Assembly (NCBI GenBank): GCA_963575745.1
Contig: CAUYUJ010005703.1
Coordinates: forward strand, 75,001 to 139,000
Direction of reading: 5' to 3'
Source of the DNA: Prorocentrum cordatum
Taxonomy: Eukaryota > Sar > Dinophyceae > Prorocentrales > Prorocentraceae
DNA: 64,000 nt
Shown: in pieces, positions 41,724 through 51,605 of the stretch
Layout of the letters: each line of letters opens with the position of its first letter
Position numbering within the stretch: position 1 is the stretch's first letter
The notes under the pieces: model-generated
The model's input: the letters and a program-made list of their open reading frames with translations, nothing else
The model's database searches: none
Told to the model about the DNA's origin: nothing
Made by a program: the position numbers and the translations under genes

Positions 41724-43327
41724 AGTGAGGCCGCTGAAGCCGTGCAAAGGCCGGCAGTGAAGCCGCTGAAGCCGCTGCAGTGGCACGTAGGCCGCTGAAG
41801 CGAGTGCAAAGACGAAGCTAGAAGATTAACCATCGAAAACACTGAACGGACGCCGGCGGAAGAGAAGCTGCCACAGGTGGACAAGCAGCGAACACAAGCC
41901 AGACCCGCAGGTGGGGAACCTGGCCGGGGCCGAAAGAGAGAGAGCGGAGCGCCAGGTGGCGCGCGCGAAGCAATTCGGACCGCAGCCTGAGACGAGGCGC
42001 GAGCAAGGACCACTGGGCAAATGCCAGTGAACCAGCGCACCAGAAGGTACCGCACTCGCAAACAGGTGAAAACGAGCGCAGAGCCTGTACCCAAGCAGCC
42101 ACGGAGCGCAGAAGGCCTAGAGCGGCGGACTCACTCACGTAGCACCCAGTGCATATCCACCACCGAGAGAGACGATCACTCCCGACATCGACGATGGGGG
42201 GGAGGCTACTGGCACACAGCAAGACTTCAAACGGTGAAGCGATGAGGAGCCTTCAGCCAGTTGCCTCAGCACCACGGCCCGGACTCACACGGGCAAAGGC
42301 CTGGGCGGGGTTATTTCAGCCGGCCGCAGGCAAGGAACCCACGGGATGCCGCGGGCACCAAAGTGCAGTGAAGTGCCCCTCGAAACCGGGAGGTGGCACA
42401 ATCTGTGGCCAGAGCCATCCACTGTATGCAGGGGCCGATGGGGCGACGCCTTCAGCCAGACGACCCGGACCTTCGCGGGCCGTCAACGCGGCCGAAACCG
42501 CGGGTGGGGTTATCTCAGCCGGCCGCACGGGCTACAACCCACGAGGCTGCGGGAGTCTAACTCAGAGATGATCACCCCCAACGGCGACGAGGGGGGGAAG
42601 CCACTTGCACACAGCTGGACTTCAAGTGGTGGAGCGCGAGGGGGGGCCGGACCAGCGTCCTCCGCACCGCGGCCCGCACTCGGCGCGGGCAAAGACCTAG
42701 GTGGAAGCAGGACAGATGGGGAAACGCCTTCAGCGAGACGACCGGGTCCCGACCAAAACCGCGGGCGGGGTCATTTCAGCCGACCTCGCGGGCTACGAGC
42801 CCACGGGGGCCGCGGGTGTCTAGCGCAGCGTGGGGGGTGTACCTCGCTCCCAGGAGGTAACGCGGGAACCGAGGCCGCGGCCTGCCACTGCGGTGAAACG
42901 AACCCCCTCACTGGGTGGGCCGTCAGGAACGTGGCCACCCAGTGGGAGACCTTCGGCACTGGGGCCCGCCCCGACTGACACTGCCTGCGTGAGGCGGGAC
43001 CCATGGTAGCCGCGCCTCTCAGGCGCTGCGCTCCGGCGACGAGGAAATGGGGGGTAGCAGCCGATAGCCGCGGACTTGTGTAGCTGTGGCGACGAGGAAA
43101 AGGGGGGGAGCGGCCATTAGCCGCAGGACTTGCAAGCACCAGGGGGGAGAGGAGGAGGGCAGCCGATAGCCGCAGGACGTTTGACAATGGTGGAGACGCC
43201 CAAAGAGGAGGACGCGCCGCACCTCTAGGGGGGCATCCGCAGTGCACGGGCGCGGCCAGCCTTCATGAAGGGGGCGCCCCTTGTCCATGCAGCCCTAGGC
43301 CGTGCGCCTTGGGGGCTCTGGGCTGTG
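41724..43327 (-). other. 3' non-coding region of element B
   Basis: Contains three GCGGCTATCGGCTGC-type motifs (43,057-43,071, 43,110-43,124 variant, 43,159-43,173). About 386-bp sub-repeats start near 42,226 and 42,612, each with a TTCAGCCGGCCGC-like block (42,314, 42,505, 42,775). CCACCTGCGGGTCTGGC at about 41,905 also occurs in C. Confidence 0.6.
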
Positions 43328-45444
43328 TCAGTCCTGCTGTGAGTAGGGAACTCTCGTCAGACCTGTCGCTGCGTTACCAGCGTTCGAGCTCCCTTCCTCG
43401 CTGTCGCTTGTCGGCGCATTGCGCGTCACCTTTCGGGGCGGTCCTTTTTCCCTGGCACCCCAGTCAGCGCCTCTCCATGAGCTCTCCTGGCGGCCCCACC
43501 TTTCCCAGGGCGGCCTTGGGTGCCATGGGGCTCCAGAGCTGGATGCCCCCGACCGGGTGGTCTCCCTGCAATCGGTATACGCTAGCGGTGCAGCTGTGTC
43601 CGCTCTGGGCTTGCTCCACGGGTGCCGCTGGTCAGCCTCGCTGTGTGTGCGAAAGGAAGAGGCCTGCGCGTAGCCGCTGGTCCTGTCGGGTGGGGCCGGA
43701 GGGGTGGGTACGGTCCTGCTGTTGGCAGCCCAAGGGCATGGGCGGCCATCGCTACCTTGTCCCTTGGGTGTGCGTGTTCTTGCGCTGCGCTGTAGCAGGC
43801 CGCGATACTTCTCAGTGACTTTCGGCCAGTCCACTCGGAGCTGGTGGTCCCTCACCATCTTGTAGGCGTCAAAGCCCGCTGCTTCCCATGCCCGGAGAAA
43901 TTCTTTGCAAAGCTGAAGTGGGTTCTTCTTGGGGTCCGAATGGATGCAGACCGAAGGCAGACCCTGCCAGTTGCCTGCCCTGCGGACCCACGCCGCCCAT
44001 GCCCCGTTGAATGCGCCACCGAGCGTCTTGTGCAGTCTGATGACCTTGTCTGGGGCTGGCTCGTCTCTCTGAATGTCGGCCTCGTAGATTGACTTCGCGC
44101 GCATGGGAAGCCCGCCCAAGGGGTCGTCTCGATGCGGAGGTGGGATTGGATCTGCCTATGGACCGAGCCGTCTGTCAGGGCTGCTGTCCTGCCGGGGGCT
44201 GGGCGGCAGACGGGTCTCATGCTCAGACGCGGCGTACTCGGGAATAGACTCCTGACGGCAGTCTGGCTTGCTCCCCGCTCCTCTTAGGCCCCTGCCGCCC
44301 CGGATCCTTTTCCATGTCCCCCCGGGAGCGGGCCGCAGCGCACGGCGCCCAGGTTGCCGCCTCCTCCTTTGACGGGGGGTCTGTCCACAGCACTGTCCGC
44401 CTGCGGGGGCCACCTCTGTCGCTGGGGTCGTGGGCTTCGGTCTCCTCGACTTGCTGTGAGGGACTGCCGACCATGGAGACGGTCCTGTCTGGTGGGTTGT
44501 CTTCATCTCAATTCAATCTACCTCGCTTTCGGCTTTGCCGTAGATGCCCCTGTGCGGGGATGGCTCCTCTTTTATTTCTTTGCCCGCCTCTGCAGCTACC
44601 GGGGGTTGCTGGCGGAGGCCATCGCCGGGGGCGCAGTCGTTTGAGGCTGCTGGGGGTTCGCTCCAGAAGGCGGCGGGGGACTGATCTCCCATGCCGCTGC
44701 TGCTCTTCCCGACGTTGGGTTCGCCGGCGAGGAACTCCAAAGTTCCCCCTGCGAGGTCGTCCTTCATTTGGGATAAGAAGCGGTGCAGCGTGTCCAACGA
44801 CTGTCGTTGGGGGCATTGTCCTCTTTGTCTGCTGAGCGTGTCGGAGAAAGAGTGCCAGGCTTCCTGGTGCTTCTGATTCCTCCCAACCAGCTGCGCGATG
44901 GCTTTGGCCGCAGCAGCTCTCTGCCCGCCACGCGGGATGAGAGGGGGATGCCCATTCTTGGGGATATGATCCCCGTAGATGGATTCCAGGAAGCGCAACA
45001 GTTGACTGTGTGACCATTCCGATTCATCGCTGTCTTCACCCACTCTGTCTCCGCCCATATTTCCCCCGAAGGTCGTCCAGCGGATGTAGACCTCGTGGTC
45101 CCATTCCATCAGGAACTTCACACGTTCGCGGACTGGGCTGTGCGACTGCCCCCCCTCAAGACGGAGGGGAGAGTGCGCGGGCAGCTGGGGCGCGTTGGGT
45201 GGTGGGAGCGCTGGAAGGGCGCACCTGCACGTAGCCCCGTCGTCGGAGATCCTCACTGACCGCGAGCCGTGCCCGGGGAGGCTGTCTGGGGTGGAGCCCT
45301 CGTCCGTCGCTGGGCGGACAGGGGAGAGGTGCGCTGACATGTCGTAGATGTCCCAATCCTCAGTGCCTTCGCTATTCGCTGGCCTCTTGACGGGGCTGGG
45401 GGGATATATCTCGTTCGAGCATGAGTCCAGCACCTTGTCGAGTG
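43328..45444 (-). pseudogene. Element B coding remnant (middle and C-terminal regions)
   Basis: 45,444-44,513 reads CSNEIYPPSPVKRP, WDIYDMSAHLSP, LPALPPPNAPQLPAHSPLRL, LMEWDHEVYIRWTTFG, NGHPPLIPRGGQRAAAAKAI and LDTLHRFLSQMKDDLAGGTL. It stops at a TGA where copies A and C have Trp. 44,474-44,223 and 44,280-44,160 carry on in shifted frames (EEAATWAPC; GAGSKPDCRQESIPEYAA). 44,119-43,328 reads GLPMRAKSIYEADIQRDEP and KTLGGAFNGAWAAWVRRAG. It is homologous throughout to C (49,165-47,101). Function unknown. Confidence 0.6.
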
Positions 45445-47100
45445 CTGGTGGGGGTATTTTTTTTTGATTCGCGGCCCGCAAGGAGAAGTCCAGGGGGCGG
45501 CATGACCGAGGCTGGGGCACAGCGACAGTTGGCGCGACACCGCGCAGAGTGCACCTGCAGATACATTAGAAAAAGGCGGCCACGGGTCAACCCGCAGGCG
45601 GGGGCGAACCGAAGCCCTGCCGAAAGCACGCGGACCCAAAAGTCGCTGAGCGTGTGCCAGCAGAAGAGGGCAACCGCGACTGAGCTGGTGGGACCAGGCC
45701 GGACCCGCAGGTGGAGCACCGACCGGCAGCCTGAAAGGGGGGGGGGCAGGGAGGCGCGAGAAGAGGGAGATGGAGAGAGAGAGAGAGAGAGAGAGCACAA
45801 CCTAAACCTAAGGGGAAGCGTGGCGGATCCACTCACTTGTCACCCGGTGCGCGAGCGTCAGCGTAAACGCCGGCCACGCACGAGCCACCGAGGGGGGCCA
45901 GGCCAGTGAACACACTTCACGAACTGGCAAAAGGAAGGGCCTGCAGCCAGTGCCTCTGCATCACGGCGCACACTCCCGAACAAAGCCTGGGTGGGGTTAT
46001 TTCAGCCGACCGCGGGCGAGGGCGCCCACGGGGGCCGCGGGTGCCATGGCGGCGTGGTGCTTCTGCTCCCAGGAGGCACAAACTGTGGCCAGAGCCACCA
46101 GCTAGCTGCGACGGCCAGGCGGTGCCTTCAGCCGGTCGACCCTGTCCGTCTCGGGCCGGCAAAGCGGCCAAAACCGTGGGTGAGCATGCATCGGCCGACC
46201 GCGCGGGCTACACGCCCATGTGTATGGGGGTCAAAAGTGGTCGTCGCTCCAGAGAGCGACGACGTGGAAGCCACTGCGCATTGCTGGACTCCAAAGGATG
46301 GGGCACTTGGAGGGGCCGCAGCCAGCGTCCGATGCGTCCCGGCCCGCGCACGGCACGGGCAAAGTGACTGGGTGAAGCGTGTCGAGAAGCGGTGGGGAAA
46401 CGCCTTCAGCGAGTCTACTCGGTGCTCCACGGGCCGTCAACGCGGCCAAAACCGACGGCGGGATTATTTCAGCCGACCGTGCGGGCTAAAGGCCCACGAG
46501 TACGTGGGTGTCTATCGCGGTGGTGGGGGGTGCACCTCAACCCCAGGAGGTAACGCCAGACTGCCCCCGCGGCCCGCCGCTGCGGTGAAACACGCCCTGC
46601 CGCTGGCTGTGCCGACAGGTGTGGCCGCTTAGTGGGAACCCGGCGGCCATGGGGCCCGCCGCGACTGGTCTTGCCGGTGTGCGGTGGGCCCTGCGATAGC
46701 CGCTCCCTTCGGGCTCTGTCCTGTGACGGCGAGGAAGGGGGGCTAGCAGCCGATAGCCGCTGGTCTTGAGTGTAGAAGCAGTGGCGACGAGGAAGGGGGG
46801 AAGCAGCCGATAGCCGCTGGACAACGGATAGGAAAAGGCGACGAGGAACGGGGAGATGCAGCCGATAGCCGCGAGACTTGAAAGCGAAACAAGAGGCGGG
46901 GGAGAGCGGCCGGAGCCGCAGGACATAGTCTGCAGCGGGACCGCCCCAGGGGAGGACAAGCCCACGGTATACGGGCGCGGCTAGCCTTCCTTGAAGGGGG
47001 CCACACGTTGCCCCGGGAGCCCAAGGCCGCGTGCCTTGGGGGCTCTGGGCTGCGTCGGCCCTGCCCTGGGCAGGGGGCCCCTGTCAGGCCAGTTGCCAAG
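45445..47100 (-). other. 3' non-coding region of element C
   Basis: Holds GCGGCTATCGGCTGC at 46,746-46,760, 46,803-46,817 and 46,858-46,872 with a partial copy at about 46,691. Sub-repeats of about 374 bp start near 45,910 and 46,284, and TTATTTCAGCCGACCG occurs at about 45,998 and 46,466. A (GA)n run is at 45,774-45,796. The terminus reads GGACTTCTCCTTGCGGGCC, A9, then ACCCCCACCAG. Confidence 0.65.
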
Positions 47101-48957
47101 CTACCAGCGTGCGAGTTCCCTTCCTCGCTGTCGCTTGTCAGCGTATTGCTCGTCACTTTTCGGGGCGGTCCTCTTTTCCCTGCTTCCCCGCGCAGCGCCT
47201 CTCCATGAACTCCCCTGGCGGCCCCGCCATTCCCAGCGCTGCCTTGGGCGCCATGGGGCTCCGGAGCTGGATGCCCCCGACCAGGTGGTCTCCCTGTAGT
47301 CGGTGCACGCTGGCGGGGCGGCTGTGTCCGCTCTGGGTTTGCTCCACGGGTGTTGCTGCACAGCCCCGATGTGTGCGCTGGAGGACGGGGGTCTGCTCGC
47401 GGTGGCTTGTCCTGTCGGGTGGGGCTGGAGGTGTGGGTACTGTCCTGCTGCTGTCGGCCCAAGGATATGGGTGGCCCTCGCTATCTTGCCCCCTGGGTGC
47501 GCTGGTCCTTGCGCTGCGCTGTAGTAGGCTACGATACTTATCAGTGACCTTTGCCATTCCACCCGGAGCTGGTGGTCCCTTACCACCTTGTGGGCGTCGT
47601 AGCCCGCTGCTTCCCACGCCCGCAGAAATTATTCGCAAAGCTCCGGTGTGTTCCTCTTGGGGTCCGAATGGATGCGGACCCGAGACAGACCTTGCAGGCC
47701 GCCTGCCCTGCGGACACAAGCTGTCCACGCCCCGTTGAATGCGCCTCCGAGTGTCTTCTGCAGTCTGATGACCTTATCTTGGGCTGGCTCGTCCCTCTGG
47801 ATGCCGGCCTCGTCGATGGACCTCATGTGCATGGGAAGCCCTCCCAGGGGGTCGTCTTGATGTGGAGGTGGGAAAGGATCTGCCTGTGGGCGAGGCCGTC
47901 TCTCTGGGCCGCTGTCCTGCCCGGGGCTGGGCGCCGGGCGGGTCTCGCGCACTGACGCTGCGAGCTCAGGGATAGGCTGCCGACGGCAGTCTGGCTTGCT
48001 CCCTGCCCCTCTTAGTTCCCTGTTGCCACTGATTTTTTCCATGTCCTCCCGGGAGCGGGCCGTTGCGCACGGCGCCCAGGTGGCCGCTTCCTCCTTCGCA
48101 GGGGGGTCAGTCCACAGCGCCGTCCGCCTGTGGGAACCATATCTGTCGCTGGGGCCGTGGGATTCGGTTTCCTCGGCCTGCTGCGGGGGGCTGCCGACCA
48201 TGGAGACGGTCCCGGTCCTGTCCGGTGGATTGTCCTCATCCCAGTCTACCTCGAATGGGTTGTCGCCATTGCCGTGGGAGTCCCTGCCAGGGGATGGTTC
48301 CTCCTTTATCTCCTTGCTCGCTTTTGTGGCTCCCGGGGGCTGCTGGCGGAGGCCGCCGCCAGGGGTGCGGCCGTCCGAGGCTGGTGGGCGCTTGTGCCAG
48401 ACAGCGGCGGGGGAGCGGTCTCCCGTGTCGTTGCTGCTCCCGGAGTTGCGTTCGCCAGCGAGGAACTCCAGCGTTCCCCCTGCGAGATCGTCCTTCCTCA
48501 GGGATAAGAAGCGGTGCAGCGTGTCCAACGGCTACCGTCGGGGGTCTTGTCCTCTCTGGCTAATGGGCGCGTCGGAGAAGGAACGCCGGGCCTCCTGGAA
48601 CTTCTCATTCCTCCCAACCAGCTGCGTGATGGCGTTGGCTGCGGCAGCTCTCTGTCCGCCCCGCGGGATGTGTGGGGGATGTCCATTCTTGAGGATCTGG
48701 TCCCCGTAGATGGAGCGCAGGAAGCGTAGCAGCTGGTTGCGCGGCCATTCCGATTCATCGCTGTCTTCACCCACTTTGTCTCCATTCCTTTCCCCACCGA
48801 AAGTCGACCACCGGATGTAGACCTCGTGGTTCCATTCCAACAGAAACTTCACAAGTTTGCGGACTGGGCTGCACGACTGCCCCCCTTCCAGGCGGAGGGT
48901 CGCGCGCGCGGGTAGCTGGGGGGCGCTGGGTGGTGGGAGCGCGGGCAGAGCGCACCA
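47101..48957 (-). CDS. Element C C-terminal region, unknown family (interrupted)
   Basis: The frame after the TGA at 48,960-48,958 continues WCALPALPPPSAPQLPA, FLLEWNHEVYIRWSTFGG and NGHPPHIPRGGQRAAAANAI to a TAG at 48,534-48,532, then LDTLHRFLSLRKDDLAGGTL, EEAATWAPCATARSRED, DDPLGGLPMHMRS and KTLGGAFNGAWTACVRRAG (to 47,629). A shifted frame (47,586-47,101) follows. At the TAG, copies A and B have Gln; at the TGA, B has Cys. The blocks are conserved with A and B, so the region was functional, but I cannot name a family. Confidence 0.6.
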
Positions 48958-50315
48958 TCATGTAGCATTGTCATTGGGGATCCTCACTGACCGTGATCCG
49001 AGCCCAGGGGGTCTGCCTGCGGTGGAGCCCTCGTTTGTAGCTGTGCTGACATGAGAGAGGTGTGCAGTCATGTCGTAGATGTCCCAATCCTCAGCGCCAT
49101 CACTAGTCGCCGCCGTGACGGGGCTGTGGGGATATATCTCGTTCGAGCATGAGCCCAGCACTTGGTTGAGTGCGCTGGGGGCGATGTCCCAGATGTGCAC
49201 CAAGCATCTCCTGCAGGCCCAGCTGGCGTCCCATTGTCTTTTGATCCACAGCGATGGCATTGCTTCCCACTCTGGGAGGCCTGTGCGGTCACTGCACTCG
49301 GCGCCTTCTTCAGGGCGCCAAATGAAGCACCCCAGGGCGGGCGTGCCTGCAGGCCATTCGAGACCTGGGGAGTGTGGGGGACAAAAATCGCACTTTGCCG
49401 AGTAGCATTTGCTACGGTGCGCCTCTGCACCGAACCTGCCGTCTGATAGCCTTTGCGGTGGCAGCGTGGTGCCTACGCAGGTGGGGCGATAGTGGCGCGG
49501 CGTACGAAGTAGGAGCCCCTTGAGGGAGACCGAGGCTGCTGTGTCCTTAGGTTCCTGCAACCCCAGTGGGGGCCTGTCCATGGATGGGAGGGCCCTTGCC
49601 CTCTTCTGCTCCCGGTTGTCCAGTAGCCTGCACTCGTGCTCCTGCAGTAACCATTGCATGGGCTTCTTGCTGATGCGCTCCGAGGGGCCAGGCTCGGGGG
49701 GGGGAAAAGCTTTTCTTCTCCAAAGAAGCGACCCAACAGCGTTTGCAGAGCCATCTGCAGTTTTTCCCCTTTGTGTGCGCCTGCAGGCGCCTCTGGGCGA
49801 GTAGTTCTCGGGTGTAGTCGTCTTCCCAAGCGCCTGCAGAACCGTGGAGCCCCACGCTGTGGCATCCGTCGCAGTTGTACGTGGCCTCCTTCTGTGGCCT
49901 GCTGAAGCGCCCATCGTGCACGACGGGGGGAACCAGCGTAGTACCTGGGGCGAGTGAGGCGGGGATGTCTTCGTCGAGGCGGTGGTTGGAGGTGGCCTTC
50001 CCTCCGCCTATGTACTGCAAGTCCTCCATGGTTCGCGGGCCTCCCAGCCCGGTCTCCGACCCTGCCAGCGCAGCGTGAAGCAGGCAGATGGAGCACTCTC
50101 CGACGTGCAACCAGTTCACGTCAGCTGGCTGCACAATGTCTTCTAGTACGCGCATGGGGGGCTTCCGAAGTGAAATCGTGCGTCTCCATCCCTGCCCACG
50201 TCTTCGGACAGCCGTGCTTGTCAGCAATCTCGCGGCGGTGGGCGTAAGTGGCCAGGGTTCTCGTGTGACGTATGACTTTGGCGAGCTTGGTGTGGAGATC
50301 CTCGAGGTCCGCCAG
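48958..50315 (-). CDS. Element C Cys-rich region after the helicase
   Basis: Continues the helicase frame after a TAG (50,318-50,316): LADLEDLHTKLAKVIRHTRT, ATYAHRREIADKHGCPKTWA. It shifts at a C6 run (50,156-50,161) into 50,150-49,710: QPADVNWLHVGECSICLLHA, TMEDLQYIGGGKATSNHRLD, YNCDGCHSVGLHGSAGAWED, KNCRWLCKRCWVASLEKK. It shifts again at a C9 run (49,696-49,704) into 49,690-48,958: MQWLLQEHECRLLDNREQKR, CYSAKCDFCPPHSPGLEWP, GCFIWRPEEGAECSDRTG, WACRRCLVHIWDIAPSALN. At least four paired-Cys clusters suggest zinc-binding sites. No family recognised. Confidence 0.6.
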
Positions 50316-51605
50316 CTAGTAACCCCACGTCGTGGCGAACTGCGTGCGGAACTCTTTGTGTGCTTCCTGCCGCGGGAGGCAAAGGCCCATCATTGCTTCG
50401 GAAATGCCCCCAATGACCTCGGGGTTTGGGAAGGGCCATAGCGTGGCCCGGGGCTCACGTAACTGCAGCATCATGACCACCAGTAGTACCCGGAGTGCGT
50501 GGGGGGAGAGCGGCTGTCCGCAAGCACCGATAAGCGCGTCTGTGAGCTCCGCGTCGGTCCCCTCGTGCTTGAGCAAGGCGTTCAGGTTCTCCATTCCTGG
50601 ATGCACCCTGTGCCGACGACACCTGCAGGTAGTGGAGCTCCATGCCGCTGGAAAATGTTGGAGCGCGTCACGGGGGGTGCAGTGACTTTTCCTCGTGGGG
50701 GCCCGGTTGGAGCCCACCATGTGGGGTAGTGGTGGGAGAGATTCATACGCGACCCCAAACTGCTTGTCGTTCCATGGCGTGCCGAGCCCTAGGAACCAGA
50801 CAATGGCCGCCCACGTGAGGTTGTATACAAGGTTGCTCGCATCGATCCCAACTTCCACGTCAAGGCAGTGACCCAGGTGGCTCCATGCTTTCCTGTCTAG
50901 ACTGCCTGGTGGTCTGGGTGTGGCCCCCATTTGCCATTGGTGGGGGTGTAGTCCAGAGATGGTGTACAGCAGTATGCCCATGAGTGGGTCGTCGACCAGC
51001 GTCTGGATGCTGTCCGAGAGGGCGGCCCAAAGCTTCGCCCACGAAAACTGCTCATCCAGTGGTGCTGCGATGCGGTCCGTGAACGAGCTCTCCAATTTGG
51101 CCTTGGCCTTCCTGATGGCGTCGCCCAGGCCTTTTACACTGTCGCCCCCGTCATGTGTGGGAGCAGCTGGGATCCAAGACTCCAGGTCCTTGATGGGGTC
51201 GAATCCCTCGTCACAGTGGAGGGCGGCACGGTGGCCCATGTCGCTCTCGTGGAAGCGGACCCAGAGCCCGGCCATCCTCCCATACTCCGAGAGCTCCCTG
51301 AGGTGCGATCCCGTGGCGGTGCCGAACATTCTTCCATCCCCGATTATGACAACGTGTGACGTGGCACGCGTGATAGCGACATTGACCCTATTGGGATTGT
51401 CCATGAAACCCCAGTCGTGGAAGCAATTGGACAGCGTGGTCAGGTAGATTACAATGTCTGCCTCACCGCCCTGGCTGGAGTCAATGGTGGAGATGCTGAG
51501 CCTGCCGCTGGCCAGGTATTTCCCGGCTGCCTGGCTTATCCCTTGGAAGTGTAGCCCGATGCCCTTGAGTGGTGAGCTCCACTGCTCGAAAACCTGCTCG
51601 TGGCC
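50316..51605 (-). CDS. SF1 helicase RecA2 end and C-terminal extension
   Basis: In frame with the upstream helicase after a single TGA (51,608-51,606). It reads GHEQVFEQWSSPLKGIGLHF, motif V STIDSSQGGEADIVIYLTTL and motif VI NRVNVAITRATSHVVIIGDG, completing the second RecA domain of a UPF1-like helicase. Beyond it are ESWIPAAPTHDGGDSVKG, EVGIDASNLVYNLTWAAIVW, LPPLPHMVGSNRAP and LRVLLVVMMLQLREPRATLW, shared with element A. It ends at TAG (50,318-50,316), where A has Gln. Confidence 0.78.
   Translation of the reverse strand, partial: GHEQVFEQWSSPLKGIGLHFQGISQAAGKYLASGRLSISTIDSSQGGEADIVIYLTTLSNCFHDWGFMDNPNRVNVAITRATSHVVIIGDGRMFGTATGSHLRELSEYGRMAGLWVRFHESDMGHRAALHCDEGFDPIKDLESWIPAAPTHDGGDSVKGLGDAIRKAKAKLESSFTDRIAAPLDEQFSWAKLWAALSDSIQTLVDDPLMGILLYTISGLHPHQWQMGATPRPPGSLDRKAWSHLGHCLDVEVGIDASNLVYNLTWAAIVWFLGLGTPWNDKQFGVAYESLPPLPHMVGSNRAPTRKSHCTPRDALQHFPAAWSSTTCRCRRHRVHPGMENLNALLKHEGTDAELTDALIGACGQPLSPHALRVLLVVMMLQLREPRATLWPFPNPEVIGGISEAMMGLCLPRQEAHKEFRTQFATTWGY

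Larger units (their letters stand above)
41724..45444 (-). mobile_element. Element B: 5'-truncated copy of the giant LINE family
   Basis: Starts at 45,444, directly after the CCCACCAG terminus of element C, within sequence homologous to the QVLGSCSNEIYP region of C (about 49,165). Coding runs to 43,328 and is followed by a 1.6-kb 3' region with the GCGGCTATCGGCTGC motif. The last part is interrupted by LINE1 at 41,723; the displaced end is probably 32,710-32,796. Confidence 0.7.

Noticed and set aside
45450-45465. The A9 run ahead of element B as a simple poly(A) tail of C
   Set aside because: The bases after the run (CCCACCAG) are also conserved at 26,912 and 32,710, so the run seems internal to a longer conserved terminus, though a tail cannot be excluded.
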